A stretch of 64,000 nucleotides of DNA, from positions 493,966-557,965 of the forward strand of contig NZ_JACHWB010000003.1 of the NCBI RefSeq assembly GCF_014191055.1, read 5' to 3'. Below, piece after piece: positions 8,399 to 16,704 of the stretch. Numbering within the stretch: position 1 is the stretch's first letter; each line of letters begins with the position of its first letter. Made by a program: the position numbers and the translations under genes. Below the pieces are notes generated by a model. The model had not been told where the DNA came from. It was given only the letters and a program-made list of their open reading frames with translations, and searched no databases. This DNA comes from Microvirga lupini (GTDB taxonomy: Bacteria; Pseudomonadota; Alphaproteobacteria; Rhizobiales; Beijerinckiaceae).

Positions 8399-9568
8399 TC
8401 AATCCTTGTAGGGATCGAACTCGCCGGGGCCTGCCATGGCGACGGCGAAGGGGCGCAGGGTGTGTTCGACCTCGACCGTGCCCTTGTGGTAGGCGAGCAC
8501 CTCGTCCAGGCGCCGATAGACCATCGGGCTTTCATCCACGTCCCCGCCGCGCAGGAGAATGCCTTTCTCGCGCAGCCACGCATCCATCTCATCGCGGGTG
8601 AAGCGAGGAGGACGGACCCATTGGCCGGCCTTGTTCTTCCTGCCCTTCGCCTCCATCCTGCCGAAGAGGCGGCCAGCGCCGTGCACCGTCGAGTAGAGGC
8701 TGTCGGCGCTCCCCGGGCTGTCGACACCATGCAGGATCACCGCATTGTCGCCCATGGAGCCGCCGACGAAGCCGCGCTGGCCCGGGAAGGCGGGCGTCGC
8801 ACCCTTGCGGACGACCCAGTATTCCTTTCCTCCGTGATCTTCCCGCCAGACGAAGTTGTGGTGGTTATGGATGGAATCGGTGATGTGCCCGCCGATGATC
8901 TTGCGGACACGCTCCACCACCCATTCGCGTCCGGCATAGGCATACAGGCCGCCGAGCTTCACCCCGGCGAGGTAGCTTTGCCCGACCTCGCTGTCCTGGT
9001 GGACGAGGGCCGGCTCGACCTCCATGCCGTCCTTGGCGCCGACGAGCCCTAAGTGCTTGGTGGTGATCTTGTGACCGAGGCCCCGGGAGCCGAAATGCAC
9101 ACCGATCCAGACGAAGCCTTCCTCGTCCTCGAACAGGTCCACGTAGTGGTTGCCCGAGCCGACGGTACCGAGCTGCTGCCTTGCGACGCTCTTGAGATCC
9201 TTGACCCCCGCCTCATCCCAGAGCGCTGAGTCGAAGAGCTCATGATCGACTTTGACAGCGTTCTTCTGCCCGACCCCGAAGCTGATCGTGCGCCCGATAT
9301 CCGACAGGATCCGGCCGGCCTGGGCTGCGATGTCCTCGTAGCGGGTGTCCAGCCGGACCGCCATGTTGCCGCAGGCGATGTCGAAGCCGACGCCGCTGAT
9401 GGAGATGTGCTCCTCATAGGCCACGACCCCGCCGATGGGGTGGGCATAGCCGAGATGGCCATCGGCGCAGAGCACACCCTTGAAGGCGCTGCCGGCCTCC
9501 ATGCAGCGGTCGAGCTGCCTGATGGTCTTCTCGTCGTGCTCGCCATAGATGCAGGTCTTCGCCGGCAC
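8399..9568 (-). CDS. rtcB: RtcB family RNA ligase
   Basis: RtcB joins RNA 2',3'-cyclic phosphate or 3'-phosphate ends to 5'-OH ends using GTP and Mn2+. The 389-residue length is close to the E. coli enzyme. Metal and guanylate motifs are present in order: GVGFDIACGNMAVR, GSGNHYVDL, HFGSRGLGH, HNHHNF, RKGATPAFPGQ, GSMGDNAVILHG, and TVHGAGR, whose His is the residue that becomes guanylylated in characterised enzymes. No rtcA, rtcR or archease is adjacent, so the usual E. coli rtc context is missing. A small secreted protein is encoded immediately upstream (17 bases) on the same strand. The role is probably RNA repair under stress, inferred from the family. Confidence 0.93.
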   Translation of the reverse strand: MPAKTCIYGEHDEKTIRQLDRCMEAGSAFKGVLCADGHLGYAHPIGGVVAYEEHISISGVGFDIACGNMAVRLDTRYEDIAAQAGRILSDIGRTISFGVGQKNAVKVDHELFDSALWDEAGVKDLKSVARQQLGTVGSGNHYVDLFEDEEGFVWIGVHFGSRGLGHKITTKHLGLVGAKDGMEVEPALVHQDSEVGQSYLAGVKLGGLYAYAGREWVVERVRKIIGGHITDSIHNHHNFVWREDHGGKEYWVVRKGATPAFPGQRGFVGGSMGDNAVILHGVDSPGSADSLYSTVHGAGRLFGRMEAKGRKNKAGQWVRPPRFTRDEMDAWLREKGILLRGGDVDESPMVYRRLDEVLAYHKGTVEVEHTLRPFAVAMAGPGEFDPYKD

Positions 9569-9585
9569 TCCTGCTCTCCTTTAGC

Positions 9586-9879
9586 TCAAGGGCGGTTATT
9601 GTAGCGCTCGCGCAGGCGCTCGACCTCGCGCTGCAGGGCATCCAGGCCGCGCGCAATGTCCCGCCCCATATTCTCGACCATTCCTGTGCCGGCTGCCACG
9701 TCCGGGCAGTCGAGGGTTCCGTCCCGACGGTGCCGGGGCGTGATTCCGCCCTGCGGAGTGAGCAGATAGGCGCAGCCGGTATCCTCGTCCCGCCAGACCA
9801 CGGGCCTGTCGAGGGCCGCCACCGGCATGGCCGGCAGCACCAAGAGGGCGGCGGCGCACCAGCGTGCAGACCTGTTCAT
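9586..9879 (-). CDS. Small secreted hypothetical protein
   Basis: A 97-residue protein with a clear signal peptide: MNRSARW, a hydrophobic core rich in Ala, Leu and Val, and a probable cleavage after AALA near residue 24. The mature part includes WRDEDTGCAYLLTP and a C-terminal predicted helix (ALQREVERLRERYNN). Two Cys residues could form a disulphide in the periplasm. The start at 9879 is preceded by GGAGG, which is better than an ATG 15 bases upstream. It precedes rtcB by 17 bases and may be cotranscribed. Function unknown. Confidence 0.75.
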   Translation of the reverse strand: MNRSARWCAAALLVLPAMPVAALDRPVVWRDEDTGCAYLLTPQGGITPRHRRDGTLDCPDVAAGTGMVENMGRDIARGLDALQREVERLRERYNNRP

Positions 9880-10071
9880 TGGTGAGACCTCCAAGCTTCA
9901 ACCTGACCTGTCAGGCAATGCCCGCTCGAGCGTGCGTGTTCCGTGCACAGCAAGCCGCTACCTTCCGTCAATTTGACTTCCCGCCGGGTTTGGAGGACAT
10001 CACGCGGTTTGACGGCCCGTGCCCATGGGAATCCCCGCCGGCACGATGCTTTCCCGCCTCCGGAGTGATTG

Positions 10072-11781
10072 ATGGACGGTTCTGTCCCCCAGCAGCGGAT
10101 GTCCTTTCGCCACGTCTCCGTGGCCCAGCTGACGAGCGTCGTCGAGAGGAGCCATGCGCGCCTCTGCGCCGTGCTCGTTCTGCTGTCGCTCGTCTGCTTC
10201 CTGCCGGGCTTCACCACGCTCCAGCCCATGGACCGGGATGAGCCGCGCTATGCCCAGGCCTCCAAGCAGATGCTGGAGACCGGCGACTTCGTCGATATCC
10301 GGTTCCAGGACGAGGCCCGGCACAAGAAGCCGGTAGGCATCTACTGGCTGCAGAGCGCCAGCGTGGCTCTCGGCGAGGCTCTCGGCGTGCCGGAGGCCCG
10401 GACCACCGTCGCGCTCTACCGCATTCCATCCCTGTTCGGGGCCATCGCCACGGTCCTGCTGACCTATTGGGCGGCCCTTGCCTTCTTCGGCAGGCGAGGG
10501 GCTTTCCTGACGGCGGCCCTGATGGCGACCTGCGTCATCCTCATGGTCGAGGCGCGCCTCGCCAAGACCGATGCCATGCTGACGGCCTGCTCGGTGGCCG
10601 TGATGGGTGGCCTCGCCCGTGCTTACTTGAGCCGAGGTGCCGGCGTCCTGCCCCGGCGGGCCCTGTTGATCTTCTGGACCGGCTTTGCCTTAGGAATTCT
10701 CATCAAGGGCCCCCTCGTCATCATGTTCGCCGGCCTTGCTGCGGCGGTCCTCTCTTATAAAGAGCGTTCCGCCCGCTGGCTGCTGAGCTTAAGACCCGGG
10801 CTCGGCCTTCTCTTCACGCTTGCTATCGTGCTGCCGTGGTTCGTCGCCATCGCCATCAAGAGCGGCGGCGAGTTCTTCGCGGCCTCAGTCGGGAAGGACA
10901 TGCTCGGCAAGGTCGGCACGGCGCAGAAGTACCATTGGGCGCCGCCCGGCTTCTATCTGCTGTCCTTCTTCGCGACCTTCTGGCCCGGCGCCATCCTGGC
11001 TGCCATCGCGGTCCCCTTCGCCTGGATCCACCGGCGGGAGGAGCCGGTGGCCTTCGCGCTCGCCTGGATCGTGCCGTCCTGGATCGTCTTCGAGGCCGTT
11101 CCGACGAAGCTCCCGCATTATACGATGCCGCTATTGCCAGCAGTGGCGATCATCACGGTCATGGCCATCGCCCGGCACTTCGTGGGGCCGCATCGACCGG
11201 CCGCCAAGCTGGCCGCTTTGCTGATCCCGTTCATCCCGGTCGGCCTCGCCATCGGCCTGTCGGCGGTCGCCTGGTCCTTTGATGGCCTCCCGCCCTTCCG
11301 GGCGCTGCCGGCGCTCGTCGTATCGTCGCTCCTGGCCCTCTGGGCCTGGTGGCTTTTCGTGAAGAACCGGATGGTGCCGACCCTCTGGGCCAGCTTCCTG
11401 TCCTCGGCCTTTCTCGCCATAGGGGTGTTCGGCTTCGCCCAGCTCGACCTGCGGTCCCTCAAGGTTTCGGACCGTCTTGCGGAAGTGGCCCGCAACGTGC
11501 CCTGCGAGAATCCTCAGGTCGCGACCCTCGGCTACCGGGAGCCCAGCCTCGTCTTCCTCACCGGCACGAACCTCGACATGCTCGACAGCGGGGCTGAGGC
11601 CTCCCGGTTCCTGCGTCAGGGCGGGTGCCGCGTCGTTTTCGTGGACAAGCGCTTCGAGGGCGACTTCCAGGCCGAGAACGCGCGCCTGCGCCAGAAGCCT
11701 GTGCTCTCGACCAGGGTTCAGGGATTCAATATCAACAGCGGAAAGCGGGTCGACATCGCGGCCTACGCGACCGGATTCTAG
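10072..11781 (+). CDS. GT39/ArnT-like membrane glycosyltransferase
   Basis: Integral inner-membrane glycosyltransferase with a GT-C fold, predicted to move a sugar from a polyprenyl-phosphate donor to an acceptor on the periplasmic side. The 569-residue protein has a first membrane segment at about 31-48, then the DE-containing loop PMDRDEPRYAQASKQML at about 52-68 and the KKPVGIYWLQ motif, both typical of ArnT/PMT-2 proteins, followed by about ten further hydrophobic segments and a soluble C-terminal domain. ATG 10072 is chosen over TTG 10069; GGAG precedes at 10062. It overlaps no gene and is followed 8 bases later by a GT2 gene, suggesting an operon. The acceptor (lipid A or another envelope glycan) is unknown. 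Confidence 0.87.
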   Translation: MDGSVPQQRMSFRHVSVAQLTSVVERSHARLCAVLVLLSLVCFLPGFTTLQPMDRDEPRYAQASKQMLETGDFVDIRFQDEARHKKPVGIYWLQSASVALGEALGVPEARTTVALYRIPSLFGAIATVLLTYWAALAFFGRRGAFLTAALMATCVILMVEARLAKTDAMLTACSVAVMGGLARAYLSRGAGVLPRRALLIFWTGFALGILIKGPLVIMFAGLAAAVLSYKERSARWLLSLRPGLGLLFTLAIVLPWFVAIAIKSGGEFFAASVGKDMLGKVGTAQKYHWAPPGFYLLSFFATFWPGAILAAIAVPFAWIHRREEPVAFALAWIVPSWIVFEAVPTKLPHYTMPLLPAVAIITVMAIARHFVGPHRPAAKLAALLIPFIPVGLAIGLSAVAWSFDGLPPFRALPALVVSSLLALWAWWLFVKNRMVPTLWASFLSSAFLAIGVFGFAQLDLRSLKVSDRLAEVARNVPCENPQVATLGYREPSLVFLTGTNLDMLDSGAEASRFLRQGGCRVVFVDKRFEGDFQAENARLRQKPVLSTRVQGFNINSGKRVDIAAYATGF

Positions 11782-11788
11782 AGTACGG

Positions 11789-12523
11789 ATGACTGATCTT
11801 TCCCCAAGCCCGCGCATCAGCGTCGTGGTGCCCGTCAAGAACGAGGCGCTCAACATCCTCCCCCTCTTGGAGGAGATCGAGCGGGCCTGCGCCGCGCTTG
11901 GCCCTTTCGAGGTGATCTATGTCGATGACGGCTCGACGGATGATACCGGGCAACAGGTCCTGGGCGCCCGTACGACCCGACCCTGGCTGCGCCTCATGCG
12001 TCACGAGGCGAGCTGCGGCCAGAGCGCGGCCGTCCGAACCGGCGTTCAAGCCGCCCAGGCTCCCATCGTGATCACCCTTGATGGCGACGGGCAGAACGAT
12101 CCAGCTTTCATTCCCCAGCTTGTCGCTGCCCTTGAGGATCCAGCCGTAGCACTGGTGGCCGGGCAGAGGGTCGGGCGCAAGGATGGCGCCTATAAGAAGT
12201 GGCAGTCCCGTATCGCCAACGGCGTCCGGGGGCGGATTCTGAAGGATGGCACCCGGGATACGGGCTGCGGGCTCAAGGCCTTCCGGCGCGACGTCTACCT
12301 GCGCCTGCCGTATTTCGATGCCCTGCACCGCTTCATGCCAGCCCTCGTCAAGCGCGAGGGATATAGGATCGCCCATGTGGACGTGGTTGACCGGCCCCGC
12401 CATGCGGGCCGCTCGAACTACGGCATGTTCGACCGTCTGTGGGTCGGCATCCTTGACTTGGCAGGGGTGTGGTGGTTGATCCGCCGCCGCCGCCGCGTTC
12501 CCGCTGCCCAAGAAATCGTCTGA
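11789..12523 (+). CDS. GT2 polyprenyl-phosphate sugar synthase, DPM1/ArnC-like
   Basis: A 244-residue GT-A glycosyltransferase predicted to load a nucleotide sugar onto undecaprenyl phosphate in the cytoplasm. It has the nucleotide-binding VVVPVKNEA start, YVDDGSTDDT at about 44-53, LDGDGQND at about 97-104, and the family segment GQRVGRKDGAYKKWQSRIAN. No clear two-helix membrane anchor follows, unlike ArnC, but there is one hydrophobic stretch near the C-terminus. It starts 8 bases after the GT39 gene and ends 13 bases before a small LpxB-N-like gene, so the three are a likely unit: charge the lipid, flip it, transfer the sugar. That order is inference. Confidence 0.88.
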   Translation: MTDLSPSPRISVVVPVKNEALNILPLLEEIERACAALGPFEVIYVDDGSTDDTGQQVLGARTTRPWLRLMRHEASCGQSAAVRTGVQAAQAPIVITLDGDGQNDPAFIPQLVAALEDPAVALVAGQRVGRKDGAYKKWQSRIANGVRGRILKDGTRDTGCGLKAFRRDVYLRLPYFDALHRFMPALVKREGYRIAHVDVVDRPRHAGRSNYGMFDRLWVGILDLAGVWWLIRRRRRVPAAQEIV

Positions 12524-12536
12524 TGGAAATCGTCTG

Positions 12537-12878
12537 ATGCTGATGCGCCTGTCCCACGATCTGGGGCTCTACTTCTACGACGTCCTTGTCGCCCGCTTCG
12601 ATGTTTGGGCGGCCTTCGGGGTTCTGGCGCAGCTCGTCTTCGGCGCACGCTTCATCGTCCAGTGGATTGCGAGCGAGAAGGCTGAAAAGAGCGTGATCCC
12701 GATGGGGTTCTGGTTCCTGTCCATCGCCGGCGGTCTGATGACGATGGTCTACGGCTTTGCCCGTCGCGACATCGTCATCATCCTGCCTCAGGCGCTGTCG
12801 ATCTTCATCTATATCCGTAACCTGATGCTCATCGCCAAGGACAAGCGGCGGAAGGCCGAGGCCGAAATGCCGACGTGA
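12537..12878 (+). CDS. Small membrane protein, lipid-A-disaccharide synthase N-terminal-like
   Basis: A 113-residue protein of the LABN family, which resembles the membrane N-terminus found on some LpxB proteins but has no glycosyltransferase domain. Three membrane segments are visible, around residues 22-44, 55-73 and 77-96, with the family signatures GARFIVQWIASEKAEKSV and PMGFWFLSIAGG. The C-terminus is a basic cytoplasmic tail. It is last in the GT39-GT2 run. Its place there suggests it helps flip or present a lipid-linked sugar, a role filled by ArnEF in enterobacteria, but that is inferred from position only. Confidence 0.85.
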   Translation: MLMRLSHDLGLYFYDVLVARFDVWAAFGVLAQLVFGARFIVQWIASEKAEKSVIPMGFWFLSIAGGLMTMVYGFARRDIVIILPQALSIFIYIRNLMLIAKDKRRKAEAEMPT

Positions 12879-12922
12879 TGGTTACTGTCGCGCCGGCGTC
12901 CGCAATCTTCGACCTTTGACCG

Positions 12923-14107
12923 TCAATCCGCCTCGCGCAGGCGGGTGAAGCCTGCATCCAGATCCCGCTTCAGATCCTCCAGGTCTTCCAGTCCGATATG
13001 GAAGCGAAGCGCGTGTCCGCCTGGCTCCCAGCGGGTCGCGGTGCGGTAGCTGGCGCAGTTGAAGGGAATCACGAGGCTCTCGAACCCGCCCCAGGAATAG
13101 CCCATGCCGAAGAGGGCAAGTCCGTCGAGCATGGCGGCCAGCGCCCGGTCCGAGCAGGGCTTGAGAATGATCGAGAACAGGCCCGACGAACCCTTGAAGT
13201 CCCGTTTCCAGATCTCGTGGCCGGAGTAGGTTTCGAGCGCCGGGTGAAGCACCCGTGCCACCTCGGAGCGGGCCTCGAGCCAGCGGGCCATCTCCAGGGC
13301 CTGCTTCTCGTGCTCGCGCAGGCGCAGCGCCATGGTGCGCAGGCCTCTCAACCCTAAGAACACGTCCTCCGGCCCGGGGCACATGGCAAAGGAATCATAA
13401 GTGTCCCGCAGGGCCTTGAAGCAGCGCTCGTTGGCAGAGACCAGGCCGAGCAGCAGGTCCGATCCGCCGCTGAGATACTTGGTGCCGGCCTCGATGGCGA
13501 TGTCCACGCCGCGCTCATGGGGCGGGAAGAGCAGGGGCGTGGCCCAGGTGTTGTCCATGAGGACCACGGCCCCGTGCCGGTGCGCAACTTCGGCGATGGC
13601 CGGGATATCCTGCATCTCGAACGACTGGGATCCCGGGGCCTCCGTGAACACCGCCGCCGTGTTCGGACGGATCAGAGATTCGATTCCGGCGCCGATCTGC
13701 GGGTCGTAATAGGTGGTTTCCACACCAAATTTCTTGAGCATCCCGTTACAGAAATGGCGGGTCGGCAGATAGACCGAGTCCGTGACCAGCAGATGGTCGC
13801 CGGCCTTGAGGCAGGACATGAGCGCGACGGTGACAGCCGCGAGGCCCGAGGGCGCCAAGACCGTTCCCGCGGCGCCGGCCAGTTGGGTCCAGGCGGTTTC
13901 GAGGGAATTCGTCGTCGGAGTTCCTTTCGTCCCATAGGAATAGCGCCCGCGCCGGTGCAGCAGGTCGTCCGTGGTGGGGTAGAGGACCGTGGATCCGCGA
14001 TAGATCGGCGTATTCACGAATCCGTGCTGCTCGAAGGGCTCGCGTCCGGCATGGACGAGGCGGGTACGTTCTGAGACGTTTTCAGGCTTTGGGGGGAGTT
14101 TTGACAT
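12923..14107 (-). CDS. metC: Cystathionine beta-lyase
   Basis: PLP enzyme of the Cys/Met metabolism family predicted to cleave cystathionine to homocysteine, ammonia and pyruvate. The 394-residue protein has the N-terminal TPIYRGSTVLYP, the YSYGTKGTPTTNSLE segment that contacts the neighbouring cofactor, DNTWATP, and the PLP lysine at about 210 in GTKYLSGGSD. The sequence is closer to the MetC branch than to cystathionine gamma-synthase. The gene is divergent from the aap operon with 228 bases between start codons. No methionine genes are nearby. Confidence 0.9.
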   Translation of the reverse strand: MSKLPPKPENVSERTRLVHAGREPFEQHGFVNTPIYRGSTVLYPTTDDLLHRRGRYSYGTKGTPTTNSLETAWTQLAGAAGTVLAPSGLAAVTVALMSCLKAGDHLLVTDSVYLPTRHFCNGMLKKFGVETTYYDPQIGAGIESLIRPNTAAVFTEAPGSQSFEMQDIPAIAEVAHRHGAVVLMDNTWATPLLFPPHERGVDIAIEAGTKYLSGGSDLLLGLVSANERCFKALRDTYDSFAMCPGPEDVFLGLRGLRTMALRLREHEKQALEMARWLEARSEVARVLHPALETYSGHEIWKRDFKGSSGLFSIILKPCSDRALAAMLDGLALFGMGYSWGGFESLVIPFNCASYRTATRWEPGGHALRFHIGLEDLEDLKRDLDAGFTRLREAD

Positions 14108-14155
14108 TGCTTCAAGGGCTTGCTGAGGAGGCCTCGATCTGAGACTGCGCAGCCT

Positions 14156-14209
14156 TTGACGTCAAGTCAGCCACGAATTGCCTCCCATCAAGACTTGACC
14201 AGTGATCAA
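14156..14209. promoter_or_regulatory. Two palindromic sites between metC and aapJ
   Basis: Two TTGA..TCAA palindromes lie in the divergent spacer: TTGACGTCAA at 14156-14165 (perfect) and TTGACCAGTGATCAA at 14195-14209 (outer arms match, centre imperfect). Centre-to-centre distance is about 42 bases, four helical turns. TTGACC at 14195 could also serve as a -35 element for aapJ, though no good -10 follows. They may bind one dimeric regulator; I cannot name it. Confidence 0.4.
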
Positions 14210-14335
14210 TCATTGAATTTGATGGATTTCGATGCCGTCTCGACCGAGGCGGCGCGGAACGGTCTAACCGGGGCTCGGCTGGGGGGTATCCAGGATCCGT
14301 CGAGTCATGTGGAACTATTGGGAGAACATACCAAC

Positions 14336-15355
14336 ATGAAAAAGGCTCTCGTATCGATTGCCTTCGGTCTGACGGCCAGCCTGTTCGCCACGGGGGCTTC
14401 GGCCCAGGCGACGCTCAACAGCGTGAAGCAGAAGGGCTTCCTGACCTGCGGCTCGAACACGGGTCTCGCAGGCTTCGGCCAGCCGGACGCCCAGGGCAAC
14501 TGGACCGGCCTCGACGTCGATCTGTGCCGCGCCATTGCGGCCGCGATCTTCGATGATCCGACCAAGGTGCGCTTCATCCCGCTCGCCGCCAAGGACCGCT
14601 TCACGGCGCTCCAGTCGGGCGAGGTGGATGTCCTGTCCCGCAACTCGACCGCGACCATGTCGCGCGACACGCAGCTCGGCCTCGACTTCCCGGCCATCAA
14701 CTACTTCGACGGCCAAGGCTTCATGGTCCGCAAGAAGCTCGGCGTCTCCTCCGCCAAGGAGCTGAACGGCGCCTCGATCTGCACCCAGCAGGGCACCACG
14801 ACCGAACTGAACCTCGCCGACTACTTCCGTGCCAACAACATGAAGTACGAAGTGGTTGCGTTCGCGACCTCGGACGAGACCTTCAAGGCTTATGACGCCG
14901 GCCGCTGCGACGCGTTCACCACAGACGCCTCGGGCCTCTACGCCGAGCGTCTGCGCGCCTCGGCTCCGGACGATCATATCGTTCTGCCCGAGATCATCTC
15001 GAAGGAGCCGCTTGGCCCAGCCGTCCGCCACGGCGACAACAACTGGGGCGATATCGTCCGCTGGACCCACATGGCCATGCTGAACGCCGAAGAGCTCGGC
15101 GTGACCAAGGCCAATGTCGACCAGATGAAGACCTCCGACAACCCGGAGATCAAGCGCCTGCTCGGCACCGAAGGCAAGTTCGGCGAGGCCGTCGGCCTGA
15201 CCAACGACTGGGCTGTGCGCATCATCAAGCACGTGGGCAACTATTCCGAGTCGTTCGAGAAGAACGTCGGCGAAGGTTCGCGCCTGAAGATCAAGCGCGG
15301 CCAGAATGCGCTCTGGACCAAGGGCGGCCTGCAATACGGCATCCCGGTTCGCTAA
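14336..15355 (+). CDS. aapJ: Amino-acid ABC transporter substrate-binding protein
   Basis: Periplasmic binding protein of a polar amino-acid importer of the AapJ/BztA type (general L-amino acid permease). The 339-residue precursor has a signal peptide ending ATGASAQ at about residue 24. The mature protein shows KGFLTCGSNTGLAGF, GLDVDLCRAIAAAIF, VRFIPLAAKDRFTALQSGEVD and LSRNSTATMSRD, all family landmarks. The ATG at 14336 has GGGAGA at 14320-14325; in-frame sequence upstream is noncoding. It leads an operon with two permeases and an ATPase. Broad specificity for glutamate, glutamine, aspartate and others is known for the family and inferred here. Confidence 0.93.
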   Translation: MKKALVSIAFGLTASLFATGASAQATLNSVKQKGFLTCGSNTGLAGFGQPDAQGNWTGLDVDLCRAIAAAIFDDPTKVRFIPLAAKDRFTALQSGEVDVLSRNSTATMSRDTQLGLDFPAINYFDGQGFMVRKKLGVSSAKELNGASICTQQGTTTELNLADYFRANNMKYEVVAFATSDETFKAYDAGRCDAFTTDASGLYAERLRASAPDDHIVLPEIISKEPLGPAVRHGDNNWGDIVRWTHMAMLNAEELGVTKANVDQMKTSDNPEIKRLLGTEGKFGEAVGLTNDWAVRIIKHVGNYSESFEKNVGEGSRLKIKRGQNALWTKGGLQYGIPVR

Positions 15356-15368
15356 GCGATCCAAGAAC

Positions 15369-15396
15369 AGGGCGTCCGGATTCTCCGGGCGCCCTT
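15369..15396 (+). promoter_or_regulatory. Intercistronic hairpin between aapJ and aapQ
   Basis: A stable stem of AGGGCG and CCGGA (15369-15380) pairing with TCCGG and CGCCCTT (15384-15396) sits 14 bases after the aapJ stop, in a 129-base gap. It has no proper T run. Such hairpins after binding-protein genes often protect the upstream mRNA or partly terminate transcription, so more binding protein is made than permease. That function is inferred. Confidence 0.6.
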
Positions 15397-15484
15397 CAAG
15401 GCTACACCTCAACAATAAGAAAAGCCGCTTCTTGACCCGGGCACGAACAGGGGAGGTCGGCCGGGTATCGAGAGCCGTCAGAGG

Positions 15485-16696
15485 ATGAACTCAGTGCAGA
15501 CCGCTGTCAGTCAGACATCGCCCCCCAAGAAATCGTTTCTCTACGATCCGAAGGTTCGCGGAGCTTTTTATCAAATCGTTCTCGTCATCGCGCTCGTCGC
15601 GCTGTTCTATGTGGCCGCGACGAATGCCATCGAGAACCTGCAGCGCGCCAAGATCGCCTCAGGCTTCGGCTTCCTTAACAACACGGCCGGCTTCGACATC
15701 AGCCAGACCCTGATCCAGTTCAGTGCGGCCGGCGGCACCTATGGCGACGCCTTCATCGTCGGCCTGCTGAACACGTTGATCGTCTCAGCCATCGGTATCT
15801 TTTTCACGACCTTCCTCGGCTTCCTGATCGGCATCGCGCGCCTGTCCAAGAACTGGATGGTGGCCAAGGTCGCCATGGTCTATGTCGAGGTGCTGCGTAA
15901 CATTCCACTGCTGGTCCAGCTGCTGTTCTGGTACATCGCCGTGCTCGGCGCCCTGCCGCAGCCGCGAAATTCTCTCGAGATGGGCGCCGGCTTCTACCTG
16001 AACTCCCGCGGCCTCTTCATGGCCAAGCCCCTCTGGGCATCCAATATCGGGATCCTTGTTGGTGTCCTGCTTCTGGGCCTGATCGGCACCTTCATCTATC
16101 GCCGTTGGGCCAGGAAGCAGCAGGAGCAGACCGGTCGGCAGTACCCTGTCGGCAAGGTGACGCTCGCCTTGGTCCTTGGCCTGCCGATTCTCACCTGGAT
16201 CGTTCTGGCCCTGTTCGGCGCCAATCCCATCAGCTTCGAGCTGCCGCGCAAGGGCACGTTCAACCTGACCGGCGGCATGCAGATCCTGCCTGAATTTGTG
16301 GCACTGCTCCTCGGCCTCGTCACCTACACGGCCGCCTTCATCGCCGAGGTCGTCCGCGCGGGCATCCTCGCCGTGTCGAAGGGACAGACGGAAGCTGCGG
16401 GTTCGCTTGGCCTCACACCGGGTCAGACCCTGCGCCTCGTGGTGATCCCGCAGGCCATGCGCGTCATCATCCCGCCACTGACGAGCCAGTACCTGAACCT
16501 GACGAAGAACTCGTCTCTTGCGGTTGCCATCGGCTACCCGGATCTCGTGCAGGTCTTCATGGGAACCGTGCTCAACCAGACGGGCCAGGCCATCGAGGTC
16601 GTGGTGATCACCATGGGCGTGTACCTCACCATCAGCCTGCTGACCTCGTTCCTCATGAACATCTACAACCGCCGTGTGGCGATCGTCGAACGGTAG
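15485..16696 (+). CDS. aapQ: Amino-acid ABC transporter permease AapQ
   Basis: Inner-membrane permease of the HisM/AapQ group, 403 residues with about eight hydrophobic segments. The cytoplasmic EAA loop, which contacts the ATPase, is EAAGSLGLTPGQTLRLVVIP near residues 302-321. Long, divergent N-terminal and central insertions relative to HisQ/HisM are normal for the Aap/Bzt branch. It is the second gene of the operon and ends 8 bases before aapM. It presumably pairs with AapM as a heterodimeric channel, known from Rhizobium leguminosarum. Confidence 0.92.
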   Translation: MNSVQTAVSQTSPPKKSFLYDPKVRGAFYQIVLVIALVALFYVAATNAIENLQRAKIASGFGFLNNTAGFDISQTLIQFSAAGGTYGDAFIVGLLNTLIVSAIGIFFTTFLGFLIGIARLSKNWMVAKVAMVYVEVLRNIPLLVQLLFWYIAVLGALPQPRNSLEMGAGFYLNSRGLFMAKPLWASNIGILVGVLLLGLIGTFIYRRWARKQQEQTGRQYPVGKVTLALVLGLPILTWIVLALFGANPISFELPRKGTFNLTGGMQILPEFVALLLGLVTYTAAFIAEVVRAGILAVSKGQTEAAGSLGLTPGQTLRLVVIPQAMRVIIPPLTSQYLNLTKNSSLAVAIGYPDLVQVFMGTVLNQTGQAIEVVVITMGVYLTISLLTSFLMNIYNRRVAIVER

Positions 16697-16704
16697 GAGA
16701 TCCT

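Noticed and set aside
7300..8400. Minus-strand open frames opposite the sigma factor and the 143-residue gene
   Set aside because: They cross the strong terminator and opposing genes and have no ribosome-binding sites or recognisable protein features.
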